NCBI RefSeq assembly: GCF_000340475.1
Contig: NZ_CM001792.1
Coordinates: forward strand, 1,074,144 to 1,138,143
DNA length: 64,000 bases
Origin: Oceanobacillus kimchii X50
GTDB lineage: Bacteria; Bacillota; Bacilli; Bacillales; Amphibacillaceae
Direction of reading: 5' to 3'
A program made the translations under genes and the position numbers. Under the pieces are notes generated by a model. It was given only the letters and a program-made list of their open reading frames with translations. It ran no database searches and was not told where the DNA came from. Of the stretch, positions 55,908 to 64,000 are shown piece by piece. The stretch's first letter is position 1. Each line of letters starts with the position of its first letter.

Positions 55908-56196
55908 GAGGTTAGGACAAAAGTATTTAGTCAAAGGAAAACCCGAATGAATAGGATTTGAAAACCCGATTCAGAAATATACTCCGCTAATCCAGAGGCG
56001 GCTGGTGAGCCTCTGGATGCTCCGCATTCCGGGGTCTCACCGATGCCTCAATCCCACAGGACAAGGAAGACCTCGACAGCATTGCATCGCGCGCAGAAAG
56101 TCGATTTTTGATTTTCAAGGAGTCTACGTATATTTCTTACACTTATTTAACTATCATTCGCCTTTTAACTAAAACTTTTATTATGTCCCAACCTCT
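55908..56196 (-). repeat. Dispersed inverted-repeat element, copy E (best preserved, about 290 bp)
   Basis: Arms GAGGTTAGGACAAAAGTATT (5') and AATAAAAGTTTTAGTTAAAAG-type (3' complement) end in AACCTC. Inside, the core runs on the opposite strand to A and B and carries GACAGCATTGCATCGCGC and AAGGAAGACCTCGACA, the reverse of A and B's GTCGAGGTCTTCCTT. The element lies between two convergent genes (nucleoside transporter and MATE pump) and fills their 340-bp gap. Confidence 0.9.
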
Positions 56197-56212
56197 TTGC
56201 ATTTTTTAATAT

Positions 56213-57556
56213 CTATACCGATCTTTTCTGAATAAATAACAGTCTGGCTAATAATGCAATAGCTCCTGCGCTCAGCCCAACAATAATACCTACCCAGTAA
56301 CCAAAAGGTTCTAATGCAGTATAATTTGCTAATACATACCCTATTGGTAGCCCGATTATCCAGTAAGAGATTAAAGCGATAACTAATGTCATATTCACAT
56401 CTTTATACCCGCGTAAAGCCCCTTGAATAGGTGCTCCTATAGCATCTGCTAACTGATAAAAGATAGCAAAAATAATAAACTGCTTCGTAAGTTCAATTAC
56501 TTGTGGATCAGAATTATATAATTTGGCAACAATATCATCAAATGTATATAAAATTATACCTGCAAATATAGCAATTAATAATCCTCCAACAATCCCCATA
56601 TACGTGTAACTTTTAGCATCTTGTAATCGTTTAGCACCAACTTCAAATCCGACTGCAATGGTCAATGCCATACCAACACTTAATGGCAACATATATAATA
56701 AACCAGCAAAGTTCATAGCAGCTTGGTGAGCGGCAATGGTATTTGTGTTATATTCACTCATCAACAGCGTAACAGCTGAGAAAATACTTGTCTCAAAGAA
56801 TATGGCTAATCCAATTGGTAGCCCGATTTTTAGTTGGTCCCACCAGTAAGAAAGTGTAGGGGGTAATACTTTTTGAAATATTTTATAACTACGAAATGGG
56901 TAGACACGATGAATCATAAATATCGAAATTCCACTTATAATCCAATAAGTTAGGCTTGTTGCTATACCTGCACCAACTCCACCGAATGCTGGAATACCAA
57001 ATTTACCAAATATTAATATATAATTTAAAATTACATTGATTGGTAATGATATAAGGATAATGATCATAGAAGAACGTGTTTGTCCTAGTCCATCCATAAA
57101 ACTACGAATAGTATGAAATAAAAATAAAGGTACTATCCCAGACCCTAAAGTAATCAAGTAGTATTTAGCTATATGTTGTACTTCTTTTTCTAAACTCATC
57201 GCTTGTAAAATTGGATCTAATGCCAATCCACCAATTAATATAATAATTACGGATAATGCAATAGATAAATACATACCTTGTTGAATTACGTGTGGAATAT
57301 CTTGCTTGTTTTTAGCTCCAATCAAATGTGCAATAATAGGGGTTATCGATAAGACAATTCCATTGATCCCAGTTAAGATTGGTACCCATAGGCTTGAACC
57401 AATTGCAACGCCCGCCAGGTCGCTGGCACTAAATTGTCCAGACATCATTGTGTCAAAGAAACTCATTAGATTTATACTTACTTGTGTGATTAATATTGGC
57501 AGTAAAATAATAATAAAAAGCTTAATTTTATCTCTTAATGTTGTTGTTTGGTACAT
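56213..57556 (-). CDS. MATE family efflux transporter
   Basis: 447 residues with 12 hydrophobic helices in two homologous halves, typical of MATE multidrug/sodium antiporters. The N-terminal half carries SFFDTMMSGQFSASDLAGV and the central loop has FLFHTIRSFMDGLGQTR. ATG at 57556 is preceded by AAGGAAGAAG; a TTG two codons earlier is an alternative start. Natural substrates cannot be read from sequence. It is divergent from murG with 104 bp between. Confidence 0.9.
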   Translation of the reverse strand: MYQTTTLRDKIKLFIIILLPILITQVSINLMSFFDTMMSGQFSASDLAGVAIGSSLWVPILTGINGIVLSITPIIAHLIGAKNKQDIPHVIQQGMYLSIALSVIIILIGGLALDPILQAMSLEKEVQHIAKYYLITLGSGIVPLFLFHTIRSFMDGLGQTRSSMIIILISLPINVILNYILIFGKFGIPAFGGVGAGIATSLTYWIISGISIFMIHRVYPFRSYKIFQKVLPPTLSYWWDQLKIGLPIGLAIFFETSIFSAVTLLMSEYNTNTIAAHQAAMNFAGLLYMLPLSVGMALTIAVGFEVGAKRLQDAKSYTYMGIVGGLLIAIFAGIILYTFDDIVAKLYNSDPQVIELTKQFIIFAIFYQLADAIGAPIQGALRGYKDVNMTLVIALISYWIIGLPIGYVLANYTALEPFGYWVGIIVGLSAGAIALLARLLFIQKRSV

Positions 57557-57660
57557 ATGCAATTCTTCTTCCTTTTTAATTTCCTTATTATTATAACGTA
57601 ATTATATAGTGCATTGACTATTATACGCTGATATAATGTGTTGGGAAAGGAATGAGTTCC

Positions 57661-58734
57661 ATGAAAAATTATAAACGAATTTTATTTACAGGTGGCGGCA
57701 CAGCAGGACATGTTATCGTTAATTTAGCACTTATACCTTACTATCAAGATCGAGGTTGGGAAATTGATTACATTGGCTCTTACAACGGAATAGAAAGAGA
57801 TTTAATTTCTCCATTAGATGGGGTGACTTATTACCCAATATCTACAGGGAAATTACGAAGATATATGTCCAAAGAAAATTTCAAGGACCCGTTTAAAGTA
57901 CTTAAAGGTACTATGCAAGCATATCGCATAATTGGTAAACGTAAACCATCGATTGTATTTTCAAAGGGTGGGTTTGTGTCTGTACCCGTAGTTGCAGCTG
58001 CAAAACTTAGAGGTGTACCATCGATTATTCATGAATCAGATTATACTCCAGGTTTAGCTAATAAATTATCAATTCCTTTTACTAAAAGAGTATTGGCTAC
58101 TTTTCAAGAAACCATGCAATTTTTGCCGGAAAATAAAGCTTCTTATGTAGGAGCAGTTATTCGAGATGAATTATTTACAGGAAATCGTGAAATTGGATTA
58201 AAGATTAGTAGTCTAAAAGGGAGTAAACCAGTTTTACTCGTTATGGGAGGAAGTGGTGGATCTGAAAAAATTAATCAGACTATTCGCCAGTCCTTAACTA
58301 AACTATTAGATGAATTCGAAATTATTCATATATGTGGTAAAGGGAAGGTTGATCATTCCTTACAAATGGATGGCTATGTTCAGTTTGAATATATTAATGA
58401 TCAATTGAAAGATATATTTGCTGCAACCGATCTAGTCGTCTCTCGAGCGGGTTCTAATGCTATTTTTGAGTTTTTAGCATTACGTTTGCCGATGTTACTT
58501 ATTCCTTTATCGAAAGAGGCTAGTCGAGGAGATCAAATTATAAATGCGAATTCTTTTAAAGAAAAGAACTATGCTAGAGTATTGCAGGAAGAAGAACTTA
58601 CTGAACAAACATTAGTAGAACATCTTTTAGAACTGAGTAAAGCTGCACCTGTTATTCGAGATGAAATGAAAAAATATAAAAGTGAGCAATCGCTCCTATC
58701 AGTAACTGAAATTATCGATGATGTCATGAAATAA
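57661..58734 (+). CDS. murG: MurG-type UDP-N-acetylglucosaminyltransferase
   Basis: 357 residues with a GT-B fold. GGGTAGHVIVNLAL near residue 12 carries the conserved His, FSKGGFVSVP near 104, HESDYTPGLANKL near 127 in the place of the usual HEQN, VMGGSGGSEKIN near 197 and a C-terminal VSRAGSNAIFEFLAL donor-binding segment near 264. It adds GlcNAc to lipid I to make lipid II. GGGAAAGG is ten bases ahead of the chosen ATG; one three codons earlier abuts that site. It stands outside a division/cell-wall cluster. A dcw-cluster copy may exist elsewhere, making this the second, as in the Bacillus cereus group. Confidence 0.85.
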   Translation: MKNYKRILFTGGGTAGHVIVNLALIPYYQDRGWEIDYIGSYNGIERDLISPLDGVTYYPISTGKLRRYMSKENFKDPFKVLKGTMQAYRIIGKRKPSIVFSKGGFVSVPVVAAAKLRGVPSIIHESDYTPGLANKLSIPFTKRVLATFQETMQFLPENKASYVGAVIRDELFTGNREIGLKISSLKGSKPVLLVMGGSGGSEKINQTIRQSLTKLLDEFEIIHICGKGKVDHSLQMDGYVQFEYINDQLKDIFAATDLVVSRAGSNAIFEFLALRLPMLLIPLSKEASRGDQIINANSFKEKNYARVLQEEELTEQTLVEHLLELSKAAPVIRDEMKKYKSEQSLLSVTEIIDDVMK

Positions 58735-58775
58735 AAGGATTTAGGTTTTTTTCATGCTTAAAATTAGATGCTGTT

Positions 58776-58804
58776 AAAATCCCTCCTTCTAGGAGGGATT
58801 TTTA
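58776..58804 (+). terminator. Terminator of murG
   Basis: AAATCCCTCCT pairs with AGGAGGGATTT, then TTTAAGG. The gerKC-type gene ends on the other strand 57 bp away. Confidence 0.8.
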
Positions 58805-58860
58805 AGGTGTGCTTTTCTTATTCTAGAATTTATAACTTTCCTCGTACATGCTACTCTAAG

Positions 58861-59991
58861 TTACATAATTGTACCGTAGTTTTCGATATCAATATCAATA
58901 TTAAAATCCACCTGAATGTCAGGCAAAATCTCTTTCCATTCTTCATCAGTAAGAAGTCCACTTGGTTTATTTATTCTATAGTAACGGCCGAAGCCAATAG
59001 GATCGATTAAATGTTCTTTTGATTTATCTAATATACCGTTTAATAGGGACACAAGCTTTTTTTCTATTTCAGCTTCTAGACGATGGATAGTTTTCTCTTC
59101 ACTAAATGCCATTATTATTGAAGTTTCATTGATGTCTGCTCGAATTTTCGTGTTCACCTCAAAAAGAGGCTGGTTTATATCAAGTAGCTTGATATTACTT
59201 TTCCCTTTAACTACTGTTAATTCTACAGTAAGTTCACTTTTATCTGAACCATCTGGGTGATAGATTGAATCAACAAAAGGTTCAATAGGGACAGTAATTT
59301 CGAGTGGGGTATTCTTAATGGTCGTCTTCAATGTATTTAATATAGTTGCTTCTGTCATATCTCCCGAAGCCACAATTCTGTCTTTTTGAAAATATCCAAT
59401 TCCAATTAGATTTGGGCGTCCGTCCATCGTATCAAGTAATGGTAATACCGGATCATGTCCTGGTGTTCCATAAGTATTGGAAAAAGTATATAATGAAGCA
59501 CTAGGTAATGTTCCTTCGTCGACTTCTTTATTAATGAGGCTTTCGAGAAAGTTTCCAATATCAATATTTGTCTTATTTTCTTCAGTGAGAATATTTTTTG
59601 CGCTTTCTGTGCTAATAGCAATATTCATTGTATCTGATACCCTTGAATCACGAACAAGTCCATTCATGAAATGAAGTATCCCTCTTTCAGCTGTTTCATA
59701 TCCATATATTTCTGTGTTTATCTGTCCTGGACTGGCTCTAAAGTTGATATTATTTGCTGCTGTTTCTCTAGCTCCCTTTAATGTTCTACCTACTCCAGAT
59801 ACAGTAGTGAAATTCTGGGGAGTCTGTTGGTCAAAACGATATACTAATAAAGTGGTTTCAATATCACCATTATCTAATCGGTCAACTCCACGTGCATTGA
59901 TAACAGCTAGACTTTCTAATTCTTGTGTTGGAGGAATACAGGAAGCTAAAAAAATAACACAGGTTGGTAAAAGAAACAGTATTTTTTTCAT
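58861..59991 (-). CDS. Spore germination lipoprotein, Ger(x)C family
   Basis: 376 residues starting MKKILFLLPTCVIFLASC: a lipoprotein signal with Cys18 as the lipidated residue. The remainder is the Ger(x)C domain pattern with VGRTLKGARETAANN and the C-terminal helix region. It is the C subunit of a GerA-type nutrient receptor, anchored to the outer face of the spore inner membrane. AGGAGG precedes this start; a frame running 29 codons further upstream overlaps the B-subunit gene and lacks a site. The start overlaps the preceding gene by four bases. Confidence 0.9.
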   Translation of the reverse strand: MKKILFLLPTCVIFLASCIPPTQELESLAVINARGVDRLDNGDIETTLLVYRFDQQTPQNFTTVSGVGRTLKGARETAANNINFRASPGQINTEIYGYETAERGILHFMNGLVRDSRVSDTMNIAISTESAKNILTEENKTNIDIGNFLESLINKEVDEGTLPSASLYTFSNTYGTPGHDPVLPLLDTMDGRPNLIGIGYFQKDRIVASGDMTEATILNTLKTTIKNTPLEITVPIEPFVDSIYHPDGSDKSELTVELTVVKGKSNIKLLDINQPLFEVNTKIRADINETSIIMAFSEEKTIHRLEAEIEKKLVSLLNGILDKSKEHLIDPIGFGRYYRINKPSGLLTDEEWKEILPDIQVDFNIDIDIENYGTIM

Positions 59992-61103
59992 GCTTTTATC
60001 CTCCTGTTTTTCTTTCTCAAATGTGATTTTATAAGAACGATAGGTAGTAATACCAATGGATAAACAAATATTAGCCAAAACCCTAATTGAGAGGAGAAAT
60101 TAATAACCCGTTGAATAGAGTAATGGTCTGTTACCATAATTGAACCAATCAGAATAAGGATAGAACTAATATAGAGCGTCGCTTTTTGCGGTATACGGTA
60201 CAATCGCTTTAATCCAAATGTGATTGCCCACATCAGTAACATCATATTTGGAACAAGTACCATAATCCATTCTGCCACGAGAATAAAATCAAAACGTTCT
60301 ATAAAGGTAATGTTTGCAATTTTGAATAATGCCAGTAAAGACCAATCTCTGCGTAATAGTTGTTCAGCACTAAAAAATCCTATTGCAATCATTGTGGTGA
60401 TCAATAAAACCATAGTCGTCCAAACTGCAGAGATAAGACTTGTTTTTAATACGGTTTTCTTGTTTTCCAAAAAAGGAAAGATTAACAACAAAATTTCAAA
60501 TCCAATATATGAATAGGTAGTAGCTCTTGCTCCTTCTAATAGTTCAGGCAACGATGCTTGAAATAAAGGTAAATAATGTGTGTAATCGAGATGAACGGTT
60601 GCAGGTATTAATAGGAGCAATAACCAAATTGAACTGAAGAAAAATACAAATGTGACTCCGACAATTACTTTAAGTCCCCCTAGTACACCGGTAATCATTA
60701 AAACTGCTAATAGTAATCCAGTTACAAAAGGATGTAAAGTTGGAAACATAAACACACGTATAATTTGAGCATACGTAATTACGATGGTGAAAAGTGCGAT
60801 AGCAAAATGGATAATAAAAATAGTACCTAAAAACTTACCAATCCATTTTCCAAATATATCGACTTGTATTCCCAAAATATCAGCATTTGAGTATTGTCTT
60901 AAAATAATCACCATAACGTACATAATAATGAATAGATATACAAGCCCTATTAGTAGAGAAATCCAAGCATCCTGTCTAGCGTGCTCATACAAAATTTGCG
61001 GAAGACCTAATAACCCTACGCCAATCTGGATAAAGGTAATAATAAAGAACAAGTAGTATGTATTTATTTTTAAATTTGGTTTAACTCTTACGTTAATATC
61101 CAC
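59988..61103 (-). CDS. Spore germination protein, GerAB/GerKB family
   Basis: 371 residues with ten helices, of the amino acid permease-related GerB subunit family. It is the probable binding subunit for the germinant within the GerA-type receptor. The N-terminal helix holds QIGVGLLGLPQIL, as in other members. Its gene lies between the A and C subunit genes, 8 bp after the A gene. The germinant is not predictable. Confidence 0.9.
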   Translation of the reverse strand: MDINVRVKPNLKINTYYLFFIITFIQIGVGLLGLPQILYEHARQDAWISLLIGLVYLFIIMYVMVIILRQYSNADILGIQVDIFGKWIGKFLGTIFIIHFAIALFTIVITYAQIIRVFMFPTLHPFVTGLLLAVLMITGVLGGLKVIVGVTFVFFFSSIWLLLLLIPATVHLDYTHYLPLFQASLPELLEGARATTYSYIGFEILLLIFPFLENKKTVLKTSLISAVWTTMVLLITTMIAIGFFSAEQLLRRDWSLLALFKIANITFIERFDFILVAEWIMVLVPNMMLLMWAITFGLKRLYRIPQKATLYISSILILIGSIMVTDHYSIQRVINFSSQLGFWLIFVYPLVLLPIVLIKSHLRKKNRRIKA

Positions 61104-61111
61104 TTTATCAC

Positions 61112-62611
61112 CTACTCGTCTATATCTTTCTTTAATCCTTTTTTAATTTTTTTAAAACGATATTTGTCCTTTGGTCGATAAGAAATAAATCTTTCTTGTT
61201 GCATGTCTGGTTTACTGCGAAATAGTGATTTATTAAAATCTTTCCATCGAAATGGATAAACAGGGGAGAAATAAGGTCTACCTAATGATGTTAGCTTTAT
61301 TAAATGTATGAGTAGGATACTAGTACAAAACACGATTCCAATTAATCCAAGTAATCCTGCGAAAATAATCATTGGAAAGCGGATGATTCGTGCAGTAGTA
61401 CCCATAATATAGTTAGGTGTGGTAAATGAAGCCAGAGCACTTAATGCAACAATAATAACTAGTACATTACTTGTGATTCCTGCTTCTACAGCAGCTGTTC
61501 CAATTACTACACCACCTACGATACCGATAGTTTGACCAACTTTAGTTGGAAGCCGGGCACCGGCCTCTCTCAATAGTTCAATCATTAATTCTAAGAATAA
61601 AGCCTCAAATATAGGTGGAAAAGGTACTGCAGCACGTGATTCTCCCAAAGTAATTAGTACTGGTGTTGGCACAATTTCATAATGAAATGTAACTGCGGCA
61701 ACGTATAAAGGTGTAAGCAGTGTCGATATGAAGAAGGATATAAACCTTAAGATACGAATGAAGGAGGCGCTGTTCCAACGCATATAGATATCTTCTGTTG
61801 ACTCAAAAAAACTAAAAAATGTAGAGGGAGCAATAATCGCATTTGGACTATTTTCAGATAATACACCAATTTTTCCACGAGACAAGTTATAAATTAATCG
61901 GTCTGGTAATTCTGTAATTAGAAATTGTGGAAATACAGTTGTAGAATTATCCTCTAAATATTGAGTAAGTACGGATGTATCATCTATGAAATCTACTTCT
62001 AATGCTTTAATTCGTTGTCTAAACGTATTGATATCTGTATCATTGGCAATCGATCGTACATAGATAAGCCGAACTTCACGTGGATCTCTTCTTCCAATAA
62101 TATGCTTTTCCATTACTAAGTCTTTTGATTTTAATCCGTAACGAATAATATTAATATTCGTGGAAAGTGATTCTGTAAAAGCGACCTTTGGACCTAATAC
62201 GAGAGATTCTGTCTCAGTTGTTTCAAGGTTACGAATAATTTTATTCGGTATAGAATACCCAAGTACACTGTTTTCAGTTTCAAAATATACAAATACATGT
62301 CCTTGAATCAAATAATCTAGTATGCTTTCAAAATTGTTGTATTCTCCTCCATCGCTTAGAGGTACTCGCTTTAAAGCTAATTGGTTCGTTAATTGTTCTT
62401 CTGTATTTAATAGTGTTTCCAATAAGTAATTTTCCAGTTTCATTTCATCTACTGAAAATTGTATATAGAATACGGCAATTTTCTGCTCTTCATGCTCATA
62501 AACGGTAAAGCTAAGATCAGAAGAATATGCATATTGTTTATTTAATATTTTTTTTAGTTCTTCTATCGTTAGTGGAAAAGGATTATTTTTTTTTGACCCA
62601 ACTTTTTTCAT
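61112..62611 (-). CDS. Spore germination protein, GerA family (A subunit)
   Basis: 499 residues. A soluble N-terminal half (1-250) precedes 4-5 hydrophobic helices. The family motif PFPPIFEALFLELMIELLREAGARLP (residues about 330-355 in part) and KVGQTIGIVGGVVIG follow. As subunit A of the receptor it spans the inner membrane of the spore. GGAGGGGG precedes the ATG. The order A-B-C, on one strand and closely spaced, is that of the gerA, gerB and gerK operons; a fourth gene was not found. Confidence 0.93.
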   Translation of the reverse strand: MKKVGSKKNNPFPLTIEELKKILNKQYAYSSDLSFTVYEHEEQKIAVFYIQFSVDEMKLENYLLETLLNTEEQLTNQLALKRVPLSDGGEYNNFESILDYLIQGHVFVYFETENSVLGYSIPNKIIRNLETTETESLVLGPKVAFTESLSTNINIIRYGLKSKDLVMEKHIIGRRDPREVRLIYVRSIANDTDINTFRQRIKALEVDFIDDTSVLTQYLEDNSTTVFPQFLITELPDRLIYNLSRGKIGVLSENSPNAIIAPSTFFSFFESTEDIYMRWNSASFIRILRFISFFISTLLTPLYVAAVTFHYEIVPTPVLITLGESRAAVPFPPIFEALFLELMIELLREAGARLPTKVGQTIGIVGGVVIGTAAVEAGITSNVLVIIVALSALASFTTPNYIMGTTARIIRFPMIIFAGLLGLIGIVFCTSILLIHLIKLTSLGRPYFSPVYPFRWKDFNKSLFRSKPDMQQERFISYRPKDKYRFKKIKKGLKKDIDE

Positions 62612-62643
62612 GAAATACCCCCTCCAACACGTACTATGACTGT

Positions 62644-62673
62644 TAGAGTGTACAAAAAAGATTCATTTATACA
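62644..62673 (-). promoter_or_regulatory. Candidate sigma-G promoter of the germination operon
   Basis: On the - strand TGTATA (62673-62668), 17 bp and CACTCTA (62650-62644) lie about 60 bp before the A-subunit gene. The sigma-G pattern is TGAATA-N17-CATACTA, so -35 has one and -10 two mismatches. Forespore expression is expected for these receptors. Confidence 0.45.
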
Positions 62674-62715
62674 TTAAAGGTGAGCCTTATTTTAATTATC
62701 AAGTTAATAATTGAA

Positions 62716-62762
62716 TATAAAAAACTCAAAGTAGCAGTTTAAGCACTGCGTACTTTGAGTGA
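62716..62762 (-). terminator. Terminator of the carbonic anhydrase gene
   Basis: On the - strand ACTCAAAGTACGCAG pairs with CTGCTACTTTGAGT with one mismatched pair, then TTTTTTATA. It separates the carbonic anhydrase gene from the germination operon. Confidence 0.82.
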
Positions 62763-62807
62763 AATGAAACAAAACACTTTATTTATACTATTTTATGTTA
62801 CATAAAC

Positions 62808-63368
62808 TTATTTTCGTTCATCTCTTGTTACAACATCAACTTTCCCAGTATCTGGATGAATGACAAGTCCATGCACCTTTATTTCTTCTGGGAGAAGGGG
62901 ATGATTACGAACAAGGTTCACACTTTGTGAAACAGATTCTTCCACTGTTTCAAATCCATTAAATTCTTCATCAAAATCAACGCCACCATTCGCTAATACG
63001 TCAATGATTTCTTCTTTTATTCCGCGTTCTACCATTTCATGTTTTAATTCATGTGTATCTACCTGTGACATGCCGCAATCATGATGTCCTATTACAACAA
63101 CTTCATCCGCTTTTAGTTTATAAATGGCTACTAATAAGCTTTTCATTGCACTATCAAACGGGTTGCGAATAATTGCACCTGCGTTTCTTACCATTTTTAC
63201 GTCTCCGTTTTTCATATCTAGTGCTTTCGGTAATAATTCAAGTAGCCGTGAATCCATACAAGTAAACACAACCATACGTTTATTAGGGTAAGTATCCGTA
63301 GAGTATGGCTCATAAGATTTGTTTTCTACAAAATTTTTATTGAATTCTAGCATGTGATCTAAGTGCAT
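62808..63368 (-). CDS. Beta-class carbonic anhydrase (YtiB-like)
   Basis: 186 residues. Zinc ligands are in FTCMDSRLLELLP (CxDSR, Cys36), then GHHDCGMS (HxxC, near 96-99). RNAGAIIRNP lies near 60. It interconverts carbon dioxide and bicarbonate, serving biotin-dependent carboxylases and carbamoyl phosphate synthesis; the latter would suit the arginine operon in this window, but that is general biology. The size and the CMDSRL motif are like Bacillus YtiB. The protein is cytoplasmic, with no signal peptide. GGAG precedes the start. Confidence 0.92.
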   Translation of the reverse strand: MHLDHMLEFNKNFVENKSYEPYSTDTYPNKRMVVFTCMDSRLLELLPKALDMKNGDVKMVRNAGAIIRNPFDSAMKSLLVAIYKLKADEVVVIGHHDCGMSQVDTHELKHEMVERGIKEEIIDVLANGGVDFDEEFNGFETVEESVSQSVNLVRNHPLLPEEIKVHGLVIHPDTGKVDVVTRDERK

Positions 63369-63526
63369 TTTATCAACTCCTTATTGAATATATTAGCATT
63401 TTTTAAATAGATACGAAATAACGACATGCATAATAGATGAGTCACAAGAATTATTTTTGGATAATTCATTGAATTATGTAAAAATATGGTATAAGATGGA
63501 AAAAATAAAAAAATTGGGGTGAGGCA

Positions 63527-63727
63527 ATGAGTGATTTTATTCGTAACTGCCAATTATGTGAGGCACCAATGGAAAGTAGCCCATTTTTATTATGCCCTGA
63601 GTGTTTACAAGAAAAAGAACAGGTGAGGGTGTTTTTAAAGAATCACCCACGTGTTCCGTTACATGAATTAGTAGAGTCGACCCAAATTCCAATATCTCAC
63701 GTAAAAAAGATCTTAGGAATTGATTAG
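63527..63727 (+). CDS. Small zinc-ribbon protein (YvyF-like)
   Basis: 66 residues. Two CxxC pairs (CQLCEAP and CPECLQEKEQ) form a zinc ribbon, followed by a helical HTH-like part (VPLHELVESTQIPISHVKKIL). The plan recalls the flagellar-operon protein YvyF (TIGR03826), which is also a zinc ribbon followed by a helix-turn-helix. The context is not flagellar here, so the name is uncertain. GGGGTGAGG precedes the ATG. Confidence 0.65.
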   Translation: MSDFIRNCQLCEAPMESSPFLLCPECLQEKEQVRVFLKNHPRVPLHELVESTQIPISHVKKILGID

Positions 63728-63861
63728 ATAAATAAGCTAGTTAATTTTATCTCGTTAATTTAATAACGAATAAATTACTATTTTAATGATCTAGGTAAAA
63801 AGTATTTTATTCTTCTTAGGATTTTTCTGAAATATAAATTTTAGAAAAATAAAAAAAGTAA

Positions 63862-63891
63862 TTGACTTTCTGTTAGTATCAAATATATAAT
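63862..63891 (+). promoter_or_regulatory. Strong sigma-A-like promoter near the right edge
   Basis: TTGACT (63862-63867), 18 bp and TATAAT (63886-63891), ahead of an AAGGAGG site at 63922-63928. It drives the gene that runs off the window. Confidence 0.6.
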
Positions 63892-63933
63892 GATGTAGTG
63901 TTAATTTTTAAAAAATTAAAAAAGGAGGTCACG

Positions 63934-63984
63934 ATGATGATGAAACAACTGCAACTACAACAAAAATGCAACATATCCAATTAA
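63934..63984 (+). CDS. Short ORF after a strong ribosome binding site (16 residues, uncertain)
   Basis: ATG (three in a row at 63934, 63937 and 63940) lies 5-11 bases after AAGGAGG. It opens a 16-residue frame, Gln-rich (KQLQLQQK), that stops at 63984. A second frame, open from 63912 to the window end, contains ATG 63966 (MQHIQLNIDNSG). Either this is a leader peptide in front of a gene cut by the edge, or one frameshift hides the true start. More sequence is needed to decide. Confidence 0.3.
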   Translation: MMMKQLQLQQKCNISN

Positions 63985-64000
63985 ATATAGATAATAGTGG

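Overview
The window is AT-rich chromosomal DNA from an aerobic, endospore-forming member of the Bacillaceae, most like Oceanobacillus or a close relative. The evidence is the Firmicutes-type gene content: a T-box leader, an S-box, a guanine riboswitch in front of xpt-pbuX, a GerA-type germination operon, an SspL-like spore protein and Bacillus-type argCJBD-carAB. Strong AAGGAGG ribosome binding sites and some TTG/GTG starts agree. The genus is inferred from overall similarity, not from a search.

Layout. 1-5.1 kb: cytochrome bd locus, split into cydD-cydC (+) and a convergent cydA-cydB-cydS (-), with a 149-bp tandem repeat in the junction. 5.1-10.4 kb: an NRDE protein, the proline T-box with proBA, and an S-box-controlled MetE-like gene. 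10.4-18.3 kb: housekeeping and accessory genes (metallo-hydrolase, HEPN-like/CBS protein, exonuclease, acyl-CoA ligase, sspL, a structured RNA candidate, a small membrane protein with a sodium:solute symporter, a VOC protein). 18.4-20.6 kb: guanine riboswitch, xpt and pbuX. 20.7-24.4 kb: acetyltransferase, deoxyinosine glycosylase, SDR protein and SAM hydrolase. 24.4-30.6 kb: a two-component system, a CtaG-like gene frameshifted at a T10 tract, and a three-gene ABC exporter, together resembling the LnrJKLMN (linearmycin resistance) module. 31-40.7 kb: a lipase-like hydrolase and the arginine operon argCJBD-carAB, without argF. 41-44.7 kb: S9 peptidase, FlaR-like kinase and D-amino-acid aminotransferase. 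44.9-49.6 kb: tRNA-Gly, an ABC-class ATPase, queG, an amidase and trmL. 50.2-54.4 kb: odhAB. 54.7-63.7 kb: nucleoside transporter, MATE pump, a stand-alone murG, the gerA-type operon, a beta-carbonic anhydrase and a small zinc-ribbon protein.

Much of the control is visible in the RNA: three aminoacid/nucleobase-sensing leaders lie within 13 kb, each with its own intrinsic terminator. The most unusual feature is a family of dispersed elements with long terminal inverted repeats. Six members (about 160-290 bp) sit immediately 3' of genes, three of them in clearly convergent gene junctions. They share outer arms but carry different cores. No prophage, CRISPR array, transposase gene or integrase was seen. 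Start codons were moved from the longest ORF where a ribosome binding site clearly favours an internal start.
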